NCBI GenBank assembly: GCA_030647655.1
Contig: JAUSJH010000002.1
Span: forward strand, 1-43,710
Source of the DNA: a bacterium
Lineage (GTDB): Bacteria; Patescibacteriota; Minisyncoccia; Phycocordibacterales; UBA2100
Reading direction: 5' to 3'
DNA length: 43,710 nt
A program made the translations under genes and the position numbers. Under the pieces are notes generated by a model. It had not been told where the DNA came from and did no database searches. It worked only from the letters and a program-made list of their open reading frames with translations. This document shows positions 16,120-24,148 of this stretch, one piece after another (the first letter of the stretch is position 1; each line of letters opens with the position of its first letter).

Positions 16120-17862
16120 ATGATTACGGAGAATGACATTGCAGCAATGGTTGTAATCAGCGACAACGTGTTGAGGGACATCGAGGCTGGAAAATACCGC
16201 GACCATTACCTGATCTACAATCGCAAAAGCACCGACGACACGGAGAATCAGCAAAATTCTATCGCCTATCAAAAGGCAGAGAATATGCGGCTCGTCCTAC
16301 GTGACAAACTGCGCATCGCCCCAGTCTCGATCAAAGGCTTCTGTGTGGACGGAGTGATCACCGAGAAGCATTCGGCCTTCAAGACCAACAGTGACATCGT
16401 ACTCACGAAAGACGGTCAGGTGCAATTTGTCATAGAGCGTCCGAAATTTCAGAGGCTCATGTACCTTCTCAGCAAGGGACTTTTCAAAGGCGTGGTGGTG
16501 CTCAGTTCTGATCGAGCAAGTCGTAACAGCAGAGATGAAATGGTCATTCGCGATCTCATGGACCGAGGCGTTGATTTTCGATTCGTAAATACCAAATATG
16601 ATAAGAGTAGTGCCGGAGAACTACATAAGGACATCGATGGCATGTTCGCGAAACATCGTTCACGCGATACTCGTGAGAAAGTGACGTATACCTTTCGGAA
16701 TCTGCGAGAGAAAGGAGTGGTCACGCATCGCGCGCCAATCGGTTATTTGAATCCCGGGGATATGTACAACAAGCCGTTCGACCCGGTTCGGGCTCCGATC
16801 ATCAAAAGGATGTTCGAGCTCTGCGCGACCGGAGAGTGGAGTCTTTCCGCACTTGCCCGATGGGCCAATGCCGAGGGGTTAACGATGACACCAATGCGCA
16901 GACGAAGAACAGCGGAGGAAAAAGCGGCCGAGGAGGACGATGAGGACACCATCGTTATCGAGCCGGTATGCCGACCGCTGGATCCGGGGGACGTGCAGCG
17001 AATACTGTACAACCCTTTCTTTTACGGGATGACGAATGGCAACGATGGCGAGCGGGTAAAGAGCATTAGTCATGAACCTCTCGTTTCGCAAGAGCTTGCA
17101 GAAAAGGCTCAGCTAGCGCTCAGGGGAAAGAGAACGAGCAAGCATTACAGCAAGAAACTCCCCTTATCGTATCGAGGGGTCCTCAACTGCTTTGAATGCG
17201 GTCGAGTCTACACTCCATATCCTAAAAAAGGTCATATCTATCTAGGAGCCCGATGTGCGAAAAGCTGTCCCAACAAAAGACGGAATGTGCCCGCCACCGT
17301 GCTAGAGAGCATGGTTGGCGATCTGATTACCCGTCTATCCTTCTCGAATGGTGAACTGACCGATCTGGATGGAAAGACGCAGTCGGACATCAGCGATATT
17401 GAGAAAAAAAGACAGGAGGTGTTGGAGCAGAGCGACCGCCGGAAAAAGAAGGTTCGCGAAGATCTCTCGTATTTGCGCGAGAATCGCATCCCGTTACTAA
17501 AGGCTGGAGTGTATTCGCCGGAAGGATACGTCGAGGAGGAGAATCGGCTCAATTCCGAGCTCGCACTGCTTCAAAAGGAAGAGCAGGCCGCTGATGCGTC
17601 GGCACACGAAGTGATCGTCGAGATCATCAAACTTTCCGAACTCCTAAAAGATGCCTATTTACATTACTATTATGGTGATTCGACGGAAAAAGAGCGAGTT
17701 ATGCGTACAGTGTTTTCCGAACTGAAGCTTTCCGGAAATACCTTGGAATATCAATGTAAAAACGGCTTCCGCTCATTGCAGAATCGCTTTTTACAATTTT
17801 GTGACCCTACCGGGAATCGAACCCGGGTTCCATGCTTGAAAAGCATGTGTCCTAACCGTTAG
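16120..17862 (+). CDS. Large serine recombinase (integrase)
   Basis: A 580-residue site-specific recombinase. The resolvase domain has YNRKS (the serine nucleophile context), ENQQNSIAYQ, and VVVLSSDRASRNSRDEM with the conserved D-R-x-S-R. A recombinase domain (APIGYLNPG to LARWANAEGL) follows, then a zinc-ribbon-like cysteine set (FECGRV ... GARCAKSC) and a long coiled coil (KTQSDISDIEKKRQ to KEEQAADAS), as in phage integrases. The first ATG (16087) overlaps the preceding gene; ATG 16120 has a -10 box at leaderless distance. The last ~20 codons (PTGNRTRVPCLKSMCPNR) are antisense to tRNA-Glu, so the natural C-terminus before integration may have differed. It likely inserted the element at this tRNA (inference). 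Confidence 0.9.
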   Translation: MITENDIAAMVVISDNVLRDIEAGKYRDHYLIYNRKSTDDTENQQNSIAYQKAENMRLVLRDKLRIAPVSIKGFCVDGVITEKHSAFKTNSDIVLTKDGQVQFVIERPKFQRLMYLLSKGLFKGVVVLSSDRASRNSRDEMVIRDLMDRGVDFRFVNTKYDKSSAGELHKDIDGMFAKHRSRDTREKVTYTFRNLREKGVVTHRAPIGYLNPGDMYNKPFDPVRAPIIKRMFELCATGEWSLSALARWANAEGLTMTPMRRRRTAEEKAAEEDDEDTIVIEPVCRPLDPGDVQRILYNPFFYGMTNGNDGERVKSISHEPLVSQELAEKAQLALRGKRTSKHYSKKLPLSYRGVLNCFECGRVYTPYPKKGHIYLGARCAKSCPNKRRNVPATVLESMVGDLITRLSFSNGELTDLDGKTQSDISDIEKKRQEVLEQSDRRKKKVREDLSYLRENRIPLLKAGVYSPEGYVEEENRLNSELALLQKEEQAADASAHEVIVEIIKLSELLKDAYLHYYYGDSTEKERVMRTVFSELKLSGNTLEYQCKNGFRSLQNRFLQFCDPTGNRTRVPCLKSMCPNR

Positions 17863-17873
17863 ACGATAGGGCC
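17802..17873 (-). tRNA. tRNA-Glu (UUC)
   Basis: A 72-nt cloverleaf on the minus strand: acceptor GGCCCTA/TAGGGTC with discriminator A, D arm, anticodon stem CATGC/GCATG with loop TTTTCAA (anticodon TTC), a 4-nt variable region, and T arm CCGGG-TTCGATT-CCCGG. CCA is not encoded. Its 3' half overlaps the end of the serine integrase gene on the other strand, marking it as an integration site. Confidence 0.95.
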
Positions 17874-18011
17874 GCCTTCGCTGAAGCTACGGCGAGCCGA
17901 AGGCCCTGTAGCTGCGAATTGTCAATAGTTTAGCGCATTTTTTCGTTATTCAAAAGTGTGCTATTTTGTGCGGAGTCAGATCATTTTGCGCCCCGCCTTC
18001 GGCGGGGCGAA
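17874..18011. other. Divergent tRNA promoter region with a GC hairpin
   Basis: This A/T-rich gap separates two divergent tRNA genes and should hold both promoters. A possible plus-strand -10 is TATTTT (17971-17976) with TGC before it; a possible minus-strand pair is TTTGAA and TAAACT. A hairpin GCCCCGCC-TTC-GGCGGGGC (about 17990-18008) sits just before tRNA-Ser. No gene. Confidence 0.4.
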
Positions 18012-18096
18012 GGAGAGGTGGCTGAGTGGTCGAAAGCACCGGTTTCGAAAACCGGCATGCCGCAAGGTATCGAGGGTTCGAATCCCTCCCTCTCCG
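18012..18096 (+). tRNA. tRNA-Ser (CGA)
   Basis: An 85-nt class II tRNA: acceptor GGAGAGG/CCTCTCC with discriminator G, anticodon arm CCGGT-TTCGAAA-ACCGG (anticodon CGA), a long variable arm (ATGCCGCAAGGTAT), and T arm GAGGG-TTCGAAT-CCCTC. CCA is not encoded. Its 3' end sequence is repeated three more times downstream. Confidence 0.95.
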
Positions 18097-18296
18097 AATC
18101 GACAATCTGAATGCATGCCCAGCATGCATTTTAAGATTGGCGACATGAGTGCAAAGAGGGATTCGAACCGCGGGCCGCAGGCTCCCGATTTTCAAGCCAG
18201 AATAGGGCTTAGAAAATCGCAGTCCTTTAGGGTCTCGATGAGAGACCGAAGGTTTCGAGTTGCAACAGCAACGAGAGGCGGATCCCTCCCTCTCCG
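18097..18296 (+). repeat. tRNA-Ser-tail repeat unit 1 (200 bp)
   Basis: Starts directly after the tRNA and ends in ATCCCTCCCTCTCCG, a copy of the tRNA-Ser 3' end. It is about 95% identical without gaps to 21518-21717 (by eye, about 10-11 differences in 200). It holds an inverted copy of the T arm (GAGGGATTCGAACC, about 18158-18172), a hairpin CGATTTTC ... GAAAATCG and a GGTCTC-GATG-GAGACC hairpin. Open frames across it (RGPQAPDFQ-type peptides) are not considered genes. Confidence 0.85.
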
Positions 18297-18466
18297 CAGT
18301 CTAGAGTACGCGTGTATCGCGACCGATTCCTATTAAAATAAGGACGGTAGGGCGGCCGTGTCCACGCAAAAAGTTCGAACCCCAAAAGGATTCGAACTTC
18401 TTAGAAATATTTGCTCTGTCATCAACGTGTTAGCATTAATCTGTTACTCGCTAATTCGTACTTAGT
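18297..18466. other. Gap before the small membrane gene, with a T-loop-like hairpin
   Basis: It contains a hairpin AAGTTCGAA ... TTCGAACTT (18371-18399) whose arms resemble tRNA T loops, then A/T-rich sequence that may carry the promoter of the cargo genes (TTGCTC near 18413 and an AT-rich -10 are weak). No gene seen. Confidence 0.4.
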
Positions 18467-18655
18467 ATGGATATTTTACAGAACTCGACGTTTGCGTGGT
18501 GGCAAGTTGTACTCTTCAAGCTCTCAGTCGCGACATTTGGTATTGCCATCGGCGTTTACTGGCAAAACGTATTTCTGCCGTATCTCACAGCACTCCTCGT
18601 AGTCGCGGTAGTAAGCGGGCTGTACGTCGGGTACGTCTGGTTTAAACAACATTAA
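18467..18655 (+). CDS. Small two-helix membrane protein
   Basis: A 62-residue hydrophobic protein (MDILQNSTFAWW start) with two predicted membrane helices at about 16-30 and 38-57. It precedes the P-type ATPase by 21 bp on the same strand, so the two are likely co-transcribed. It might be a small partner or regulator of the pump (inference). No family recognised. Confidence 0.5.
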   Translation: MDILQNSTFAWWQVVLFKLSVATFGIAIGVYWQNVFLPYLTALLVVAVVSGLYVGYVWFKQH

Positions 18656-18676
18656 TAATCTCCATCCCACTATTCC

Positions 18677-21376
18677 GTGATTACCTTATGGCACAAAGAA
18701 GGGCTACCAGCGGTCTTTGAGGCACTGCACGCTCATGAGAACGGGCTAAGTGCCAACGAGGCCATTCGGCGGCTCAAAGAAGACGGGCCTAACGCGCTGC
18801 CCGAAACGAAGCCTGACGGGCTACGGCTCATTTTCCTGCGCCAGTTTCAAAGTCCGCTTATATACATCCTACTTGCCGCAAGCGGGATCGTATTCCTTAT
18901 GGGCGAGGTCATCGACGGTTCGATAATTCTTGCCGTACTTTTGTTCAACGCTATCGTCGGTACTGTACAAGAAGGCAAGGCGCAGAACACGCTCCGGGCG
19001 CTTAAAAATTTCGTAGAGACGAGCGCGACTGTTCTGCGCGATGGCAAAGAACTTGTCATTCCCGACCGCGAGGTGGTACGGGGCGACATCCTCGTACTCC
19101 AAGAAGGAGAAAAAGTACCGGCCGATGCCCGCATTATTTCCCTCAGCGGTCTCAAAATAGATGAGGCATCCCTCACTGGAGAATCAGAGCCGGTAAGCAA
19201 GATAGTAGAACCGATTGATGCTGAGGTGGTTTCCGCCACTGAACAGCGCAACATGTTATTTAAGGGCACGAATATCGTCGCGGGTAACGGCAGGGCCGTG
19301 GTGGTGGCGACTGGTGCGAATACAATCATCGGCAAAATCGCCAAAGAAATATCTGCTATCGACTCTGAGATACCGCTCAAAGCGAACATCCGCCACCTCT
19401 CCCGCGCCATCATTGCCGTGGTAGCCGCTATCAGCACAATTCTTTTTATACTCGGTCTACTCAAAGGCCATGATCTGGTAACCATCTTTACTACTGTCGT
19501 GTCGCTATCTGTTTCCATCATCCCCGAAGGACTCCCTATTGTTATTACACTGGTGCTCGCTACCGGCGTGTGGCGCATGTCCAAGCGCAATGCGCTGGTC
19601 AAAAAACTACAGGCAGTCGAGGCCTTAGGCCAGGCGCAGATTATCGCGGTGGACAAGACAGGCACGATAACCAAAAACGAATTGGTTATACGGGAGGTAT
19701 GGACTGAGGGAAAGGTTTTCAAAATCAGCGGCGTTGGCTACGAGCCGAAAGGGTCAGTCGAATTCAATGGCTCGGTAGTTGACGCCGCTAATCATCCGGA
19801 GCTTCTTTTGGCTGGCAAAATGGCGGCATTCTGCGCTAATGCCCGAGTATCGTACTCCGAAGCCGAGAGCCGTTGGCGCGTTACGGGCGACCCGACTGAA
19901 GCGGCGATTGGAATATTCGGAGAGAAAATCGGTTTCAAGAAAGACGACCTGGTGCGCGAATCTCCCTTCGTCGCGGAAATTCCTTTCGATTACAAGCTAA
20001 AATATCACGCGACATCATATAACGTAGACGGCAAGAACCTTTTGGTGGTTGAGGGTGCACCGGAAGTTGTACTCGCGCTCTGCGCTCGCATGCATCGCGA
20101 TGGGGAAACTCATCCTTTAAGGAAGAAGGATATGGAAGAGCTCGAAGCCGCGCTTGCGGAAATGTCCGAGCGTGGCCTGCGCGTCGTGGCCGGGGCAATG
20201 CGTGAAAATATTTCATCGAATCTCGCGCCGGAGTCAGTCGAAGGCCTCACGTTCGTGAGTTTCTTTGGAATGCAGGATATCTTGCGGTCGGAAGTCGCCG
20301 GTGCGATGGGGCGCGCGACAGCCGCTGGTATTAAAGTTGTCATGATTACCGGCGATCATAAGCTCACCGCGCAAGCCATTGCTAAGGAGGCGGGCATTTG
20401 GAAGGAGGGCGACAAAGTACTCTCCGGCGCAGAAGTTGATGAAATGTCCGATGCTGAACTTGCGGCCCGGCTTCCGGATATCTCGGTCTTCGCGCGAGTG
20501 ACGCCAGAGCATAAGTTGCGAATCATCCAAGCATACAAGAGGCGCAGAGAGATTGTCGCCATGACCGGCGATGGAGTAAACGACGCGCCCCCACTGGTGG
20601 CAGCTGACCTTGGCGTCGCTATGGGCAAAATAGGCACGGAGGTGGCAAAAGAAGCGGCCGACATCGTACTCCTTGACGACAATTTCGGCAGCATCATCTC
20701 TGCAATTGAGGAAGGCCGGAGCATCTACAAAACCATCAAGAAAGTCATTCTGTATCTCTTTTCAACCAGTCTCGGCGAGGTGTTAGTAATTACCGCCGCG
20801 CTCTTGCTTGGGTATCCGCTGCCGGTTCTTGCGGCACAAATCATCTGGCTTAACTTTGTCACCGATGGATTCCTAGACGTGGCGCTTGCGATGGAGCCGA
20901 AGGAAGAGGGTCTGCTGTCCGGAAAGTTCGAGCGGCCGAATAAATACATAGTTGACAGTCTTATGGCGCGACGCATGATACTTATGGCACTCCCCATGAT
21001 GCTCGGCACGCTCTTCCTGTTCCAGGGATACTTTGAAAACGACATTGCAAAGGCATGGACTATCTCCCTCACCACGCTCGCCGTGTTCCAATGGTTCAAC
21101 GCATGGAACTGCCGGTCGGAGCGCAAGTCGATATTCCAAATGGACTTCTTATCAAATAAATGGCTGCTCGGGGCGACTACGGTTGTAATAATTCTTCAGA
21201 TGCTCGCGGTGTACAATCCGCTCCTTCAGTCGATTCTCCGCACCGTACCACTTACGATCTCTGAGTGGATGATGATAATACCTGTCGCCGCGTCAATAGT
21301 GGTAGTGGAAGAGGTTCGCAAGTTTTTCTATCGCAAAAAAATGGACCGCAAGGCTGTCCGGGTTGCAAGAGCGTAG
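18677..21376 (+). CDS. P-type cation-transporting ATPase, P2 (calcium-type) family
   Basis: An 899-residue ion pump beginning with GTG, preceded by an N-terminal cation-ATPase domain (GLSANEAIRRLKEDGPNALPE). Motifs: TGES (from T167, actuator), PEGLP in M4 (ion site, typical of Ca2+ and related P2 pumps), DKTGTITKNE (phosphorylated D326), KYHATS-type nucleotide region, and TGDGVNDAPP (from T630). Four membrane segments precede the phosphorylation domain in two pairs, and about six follow it, including the ion-site segment near IIWLNFVTDGFLD. Ca2+ is the likely ion, but Mn2+ or Na+/K+ cannot be excluded. It sits between repeats carrying the tRNA-Ser 3' end, so it appears to be cargo of an inserted cassette. 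Confidence 0.92.
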   Translation: MITLWHKEGLPAVFEALHAHENGLSANEAIRRLKEDGPNALPETKPDGLRLIFLRQFQSPLIYILLAASGIVFLMGEVIDGSIILAVLLFNAIVGTVQEGKAQNTLRALKNFVETSATVLRDGKELVIPDREVVRGDILVLQEGEKVPADARIISLSGLKIDEASLTGESEPVSKIVEPIDAEVVSATEQRNMLFKGTNIVAGNGRAVVVATGANTIIGKIAKEISAIDSEIPLKANIRHLSRAIIAVVAAISTILFILGLLKGHDLVTIFTTVVSLSVSIIPEGLPIVITLVLATGVWRMSKRNALVKKLQAVEALGQAQIIAVDKTGTITKNELVIREVWTEGKVFKISGVGYEPKGSVEFNGSVVDAANHPELLLAGKMAAFCANARVSYSEAESRWRVTGDPTEAAIGIFGEKIGFKKDDLVRESPFVAEIPFDYKLKYHATSYNVDGKNLLVVEGAPEVVLALCARMHRDGETHPLRKKDMEELEAALAEMSERGLRVVAGAMRENISSNLAPESVEGLTFVSFFGMQDILRSEVAGAMGRATAAGIKVVMITGDHKLTAQAIAKEAGIWKEGDKVLSGAEVDEMSDAELAARLPDISVFARVTPEHKLRIIQAYKRRREIVAMTGDGVNDAPPLVAADLGVAMGKIGTEVAKEAADIVLLDDNFGSIISAIEEGRSIYKTIKKVILYLFSTSLGEVLVITAALLLGYPLPVLAAQIIWLNFVTDGFLDVALAMEPKEEGLLSGKFERPNKYIVDSLMARRMILMALPMMLGTLFLFQGYFENDIAKAWTISLTTLAVFQWFNAWNCRSERKSIFQMDFLSNKWLLGATTVVIILQMLAVYNPLLQSILRTVPLTISEWMMIIPVAASIVVVEEVRKFFYRKKMDRKAVRVARA

Positions 21377-21392
21377 ACCTCATAACTAGAAA

Positions 21393-21517
21393 ATTTGACG
21401 GCGCGAGGATTCGAACCGCGGAGCGATGTCGAGCGAGTACGCAAGACCGCGAGCTGGTGACTAGCCCGAACCGAGCGACGGCGAGGTGAGAGGCGAAGGC
21501 GAATCCCTCCCTCTCCG
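21393..21517 (+). repeat. tRNA-Ser-tail unit 2 (divergent)
   Basis: This unit has the same ends as units 1 and 3: an inverted T-arm-like GAGGATTCGAACCGCGG (from about 21406) and a final GCGAATCCCTCCCTCTCCG. The ~85 bp between them are unrelated to the other units. It closes the ATPase cassette. The start coordinate is approximate. Confidence 0.6.
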
Positions 21518-21717
21518 AATCGACAATCTGAATACGTGCGGAGCATGCATTTTAAGATTGGCGACATGAGCGCGAGGTGGGATTCGAACCGCGGGCCGCA
21601 GGCTCCCGATTTTCAAGCCAGAATAGGGCTTAGAAAATCGCAGTCCTTTAGGGTCTCGATGAGAGACCGAAGGTTTCGAGTTGCAGCAGCAACGAGAGGC
21701 GAATCCCTCCCTCTCCG
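21518..21717 (+). repeat. tRNA-Ser-tail repeat unit 3 (200 bp)
   Basis: A near-identical copy of unit 1 (18097-18296), same length, ending in GAATCCCTCCCTCTCCG. The two copies bracket 3.2 kb that carries the membrane protein, the ATPase and unit 2. A hairpin GCCACGCT-GG-AGCGTGGC follows at 21723-21740. Confidence 0.85.
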
Positions 21718-21788
21718 ACTTCGCCACGCTGGAGCGTGGCTACGTCGTGACACAGTCCGACATAGCTACGCAAAAGCGGGGAAAAATT

Positions 21789-22022
21789 ATGTACTATGTA
21801 TATTCACTAAAGTGCAAAGATGGATTCTACGTTGGTTGCACAGATGATCTAAAAGGTAGAATAAGTCGACATATGAATGGGTACGTTCCGGCAACGAAAG
21901 GGCGTCGCCCTGTTTCGCTGGAGTTTTACATCGCTATTACTGATAAATATAAAGCATATGAGCTCGAGAAGTATCTTAAGACCGGTTCTGGTCGAGCGTT
22001 TCTGAAAAGACATCTGGTATAA
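21789..22022 (+). CDS. GIY-YIG domain protein (UPF0213/YhbQ-like)
   Basis: A 77-residue single-domain protein. MYYVYSLKCKDGFYVGCT shows the YV-Y and YVG strands that replace GIY and YIG; R at GRISRH and the late E (ELEKYLKTGSGRAFLK) match the YhbQ-like group. Such proteins have or are predicted to have nuclease activity; the cellular role is unclear. The ATG at 21789 was chosen because the frame upstream runs into the repeat unit. It sits just after the tRNA-tail repeats, so a link to the repeats is possible but not shown. Confidence 0.8.
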   Translation: MYYVYSLKCKDGFYVGCTDDLKGRISRHMNGYVPATKGRRPVSLEFYIAITDKYKAYELEKYLKTGSGRAFLKRHLV

Positions 22023-22114
22023 TCTTTGCATACTCATAGCCAGACACCATCACGAACAGAATCGTACATTTTGAGATTCATTCAAAGGATCCCGAACGCG
22101 AGATAAACTCGTGA

Positions 22115-22120
22115 GATAAT
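22115..22120 (+). promoter_or_regulatory. -10 box for a leaderless GTG-start gene
   Basis: GATAAT ends 6 nt before the GTG at 22127. It supports GTG as the start and a leaderless mRNA. Confidence 0.45.
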
Positions 22121-22126
22121 GCGCGG

Positions 22127-22717
22127 GTGGTTTACGATTATCATGTTGTCTTAGGCGCGATAGGAGCGGGCCTCGTCTTTGTCGGCGACACATTGTACAT
22201 ATGGAGCATTATCAAAGGGTCGACGAAACCCCACATTTTCACGTGGTTCATATACGTTCTTATAGATGGGACCGTATTTGCCGTTCAACTCTTGGAAGGA
22301 GGCGGTGCGGGTTCTTGGGTTCTTGGAACTGCGACGGTCGCGAATTCTATCATCATGATTCTTGCGTTATTTAAGGGGGAGAAAAACATCCGACCTATTG
22401 ATTGGGCGTGCCTCGTCGGTGCCGGCTTCGGGATTATTCTCTGGCAGGTAATCGAAAATCCGTTTGGAGCAGTAGTAATTCTCACGGTAGTTAATACCAT
22501 CGCCCTCATCCCTACATTCAGAAAAGCATTTGTCCGGCCGGCCGAAGAGTCGATAAGCGTGTGGCTCGTTGACGTCATCAGATTTAGTCTTAGTATCGCT
22601 GCGCTCGAGGTACGCACATTGACTACTGCTCTGTTTCCCGTGGGTGTCGTTTTGGTAAACTCGCTTCTCGTCGGCATCATCTTGCTCCGCCGGCGGCAAT
22701 TGGGTAGAATCTCCTGA
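22127..22717 (+). CDS. Multi-pass membrane protein, PQ-loop-like
   Basis: A 196-residue protein with about six or seven membrane helices. The segment GSTKPHIFTWFIYVLIDGTVF resembles the PQ-loop repeat pattern (P-H...W) of small transporters such as SemiSWEETs, and a second related segment follows (RPAEESISVWLVDVIRF). A transport role is possible, but the family is not certain. GTG start with a -10 box at leaderless distance. The promoter of the next gene lies inside its last codons. Confidence 0.6.
   Translation: MVYDYHVVLGAIGAGLVFVGDTLYIWSIIKGSTKPHIFTWFIYVLIDGTVFAVQLLEGGGAGSWVLGTATVANSIIMILALFKGEKNIRPIDWACLVGAGFGIILWQVIENPFGAVVILTVVNTIALIPTFRKAFVRPAEESISVWLVDVIRFSLSIAALEVRTLTTALFPVGVVLVNSLLVGIILLRRRQLGRIS
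22682..22710 (+). promoter_or_regulatory. Promoter of the shikimate kinase-like/pyrF operon
   Basis: TTGCTC (22682-22687), a 17-bp spacer, TAGAAT (22705-22710), then 11 nt to the ATG at 22722. The predicted leader is only about 5 nt. It lies inside the end of the preceding gene. Confidence 0.55.
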
Positions 22718-22721
22718 ATTT

Positions 22722-23240
22722 ATGAACATTACTCTCATCGGCATGGCTGGAGCGGGGAAAAGCTACATCGGACGACCGCTTGCAGAGCGGCTCGAACTTG
22801 AGTTCATCGACATCGATAAGCTCTTGGAAAGTGCGTATGGGAAGCCCATCCAAAGCATTCTCGACGAACTTGGCGCTACGAAATATGTGGAGACAGAAAG
22901 CGAGATGCTTATTCAGGGCACATCCGGTCGCGATAATCTCGTCATCTCTCCGGGCGGAAGCATCATTTACCGCGACAGGGCAATGGACCACACCAAAGAC
23001 ATCTCAACTTTGGTGTATTTAAAAGTGCCATTTGAGACGATTGAAGCGCGCCTCAAAGGTGCATCGCCGCGCGCGATCATAGGGCTTGGACAAAAGTCGC
23101 TTCAAGAACTCTACGACGAGCGCACCCCCTTGTATGAGCTCCACGCTGACATAATTGTCGACACCGCGCCACGGACGCTCGGGGAAGTCCTAGAGGAGAT
23201 AATTCGTCTGCTTCCTGATACAATGTCCCGCAATGGCTGA
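22722..23240 (+). CDS. aroK: Shikimate kinase-like protein
   Basis: A 172-residue P-loop kinase. Walker A GMAGAGKS (residues 7-14) and the FIDIDKLLE segment (D32 or D34 for Mg2+ and shikimate) are followed by SPGGSIIY, equivalent to the GGG shikimate site, and a RTPLYELHAD segment near the adenine-binding end. It would convert shikimate to shikimate-3-phosphate with ATP. The GGG motif reads GGS here and the arginine of the second shikimate contact is not clear, so a related small-molecule kinase is possible. The last 8 bp overlap pyrF, so the two are coupled. AroB is encoded 12 kb away, but no other shikimate genes are in the window. Confidence 0.7.
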   Translation: MNITLIGMAGAGKSYIGRPLAERLELEFIDIDKLLESAYGKPIQSILDELGATKYVETESEMLIQGTSGRDNLVISPGGSIIYRDRAMDHTKDISTLVYLKVPFETIEARLKGASPRAIIGLGQKSLQELYDERTPLYELHADIIVDTAPRTLGEVLEEIIRLLPDTMSRNG

Positions 23241-24072
23241 ACGCAACTTTCGGGAGCTCCTCGAAAATCAGTGGGAGCAGGACAAATTCCTCTGCGTGGG
23301 GCTCGACAGCGATTTTGAAAAAGTCCCCGAAGCCGCCCGTCCGCCAGCTGGCGGAGGGGTGGGCGAGACTATCGTCTCATTCAATCGTGCCATCATCGAT
23401 GCGACCAAGGACCTCGTGTGCGCTTTCAAGCCCAACAGCGCTTTTTACGAATCGCATGGTGACGAGGGTTGGAAAGCACTGCGGGAGACCATTCAATATA
23501 TTAATGAAGTGGCGCCGGACGTGCCGGTAATTCTCGACGCCAAGCGTGGAGATATCGCGAATACCAACGCAGCGTACACCGCATCTACGTTCGATCATCT
23601 GCGTGCAGACGCCGTAACCGTGCAACCGTATCTTGGTGGTGAGCCACTTGCACCATTTTTCGCCCGCAAGGACAAAGGGGTTATTGTTTTGTGTCACACC
23701 TCGAACCCCGGCGCGGGGGAGATACAAAACTTGATGGTAGAAGGAAAATTGCTCTACAAAGTGATTGCGCATCTTGCCGCGACCAAATGGAACGATAATG
23801 GCAACTGCTGCGTCATGGTGGGGGCGACCTATCCACAAGAACTTTCCGAAGTGCGAGAAATCGTTGGTGATATGCCTATACTCACGGCCGGTATCGGGGT
23901 ACAAGACGGCGATCTCAAAAAGACGGTTCAGGCGGGCAAGGATCGTCGCGGTAGAGGTTTTATTATCAATGCCTCACGGTCAGTGATATTCGCCTCAAAC
24001 GGCAAAGACTTTGCGGAAGTTGCCCGAAAGAAAGCCACAGAGCTCCATGGCGCGATTACGAATGCGTTGTAG
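23233..24072 (+). CDS. pyrF: Orotidine 5'-phosphate decarboxylase (type 2)
   Basis: A 279-residue enzyme that decarboxylates OMP to UMP, the last step of de novo pyrimidine synthesis. Catalytic pattern: LCVGLDSD, AFKPNSAFYE, and LDAKRGDIANTN (the DxKxxD catalytic array), with PYLGGEPL and GRGFIINASRSV closing the phosphate site. Between VPE and ETIVSFNR an extra RPPAGGGVG segment is encoded by a 16-bp perfect palindrome and its flank (23335-23363); this looks like an in-frame palindromic insertion. It overlaps the kinase gene by 8 bp, and pyrE follows 76 bp downstream. Confidence 0.92.
   Translation: MAERNFRELLENQWEQDKFLCVGLDSDFEKVPEAARPPAGGGVGETIVSFNRAIIDATKDLVCAFKPNSAFYESHGDEGWKALRETIQYINEVAPDVPVILDAKRGDIANTNAAYTASTFDHLRADAVTVQPYLGGEPLAPFFARKDKGVIVLCHTSNPGAGEIQNLMVEGKLLYKVIAHLAATKWNDNGNCCVMVGATYPQELSEVREIVGDMPILTAGIGVQDGDLKKTVQAGKDRRGRGFIINASRSVIFASNGKDFAEVARKKATELHGAITNAL
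23335..23363. repeat. Palindromic insertion inside pyrF
   Basis: The perfect 16-bp palindrome TCCGCCAGCTGGCGGA (23340-23355) with GC-rich flanks is translated in frame as RPPAGG at a position where other PyrF proteins would have a short loop. Its form resembles palindromic elements that enter coding sequences. Confidence 0.6.
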
Positions 24073-24148
24073 AATGCCCCTTATCCCTCGTTGCACTCGG
24101 GATGTAAGATTTTCTAAACTCGTAATATTCGTTAACAAAATCTAACAT

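Larger units (their letters stand above)
10138..17801. mobile_element. Integrated plasmid/phage-like element next to tRNA-Glu
   Basis: This region holds replication genes (prim-pol/helicase, PolX-like), a DNA-bending-type protein, anti-restriction-like and toxin-like small genes and a large serine integrase. It ends exactly at tRNA-Glu, whose antisense supplies the last codons of the integrase. Two arms diverge from a gap at 11.5-11.8 kb. No terminase, capsid or relaxase gene is seen, so it looks like a replicating integrative element or a phage remnant. The right end is supported by the tRNA. The left end is a guess placed at the terminator; the membrane genes and even the defence operon further left could also belong to it. 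I found no long direct repeat of the tRNA end on the left, which does not rule out serine-integrase insertion because such enzymes need only a very short core. Confidence 0.6.

Noticed and set aside
17956-18336. Open frames crossing tRNA-Ser and the repeat units on both strands (also 21461-21847)
   Set aside because: They translate tRNA and repeat sequence (RGPQAPDFQ- and SLRPAVRIP-like peptides), a known annotation artefact; the two copies share peptides only because the DNA is repeated.
18847-19722. 291-residue minus-strand frame opposite the ATPase
   Set aside because: Serine/threonine/arginine-rich low-complexity translation, antisense to conserved P-type ATPase motifs.
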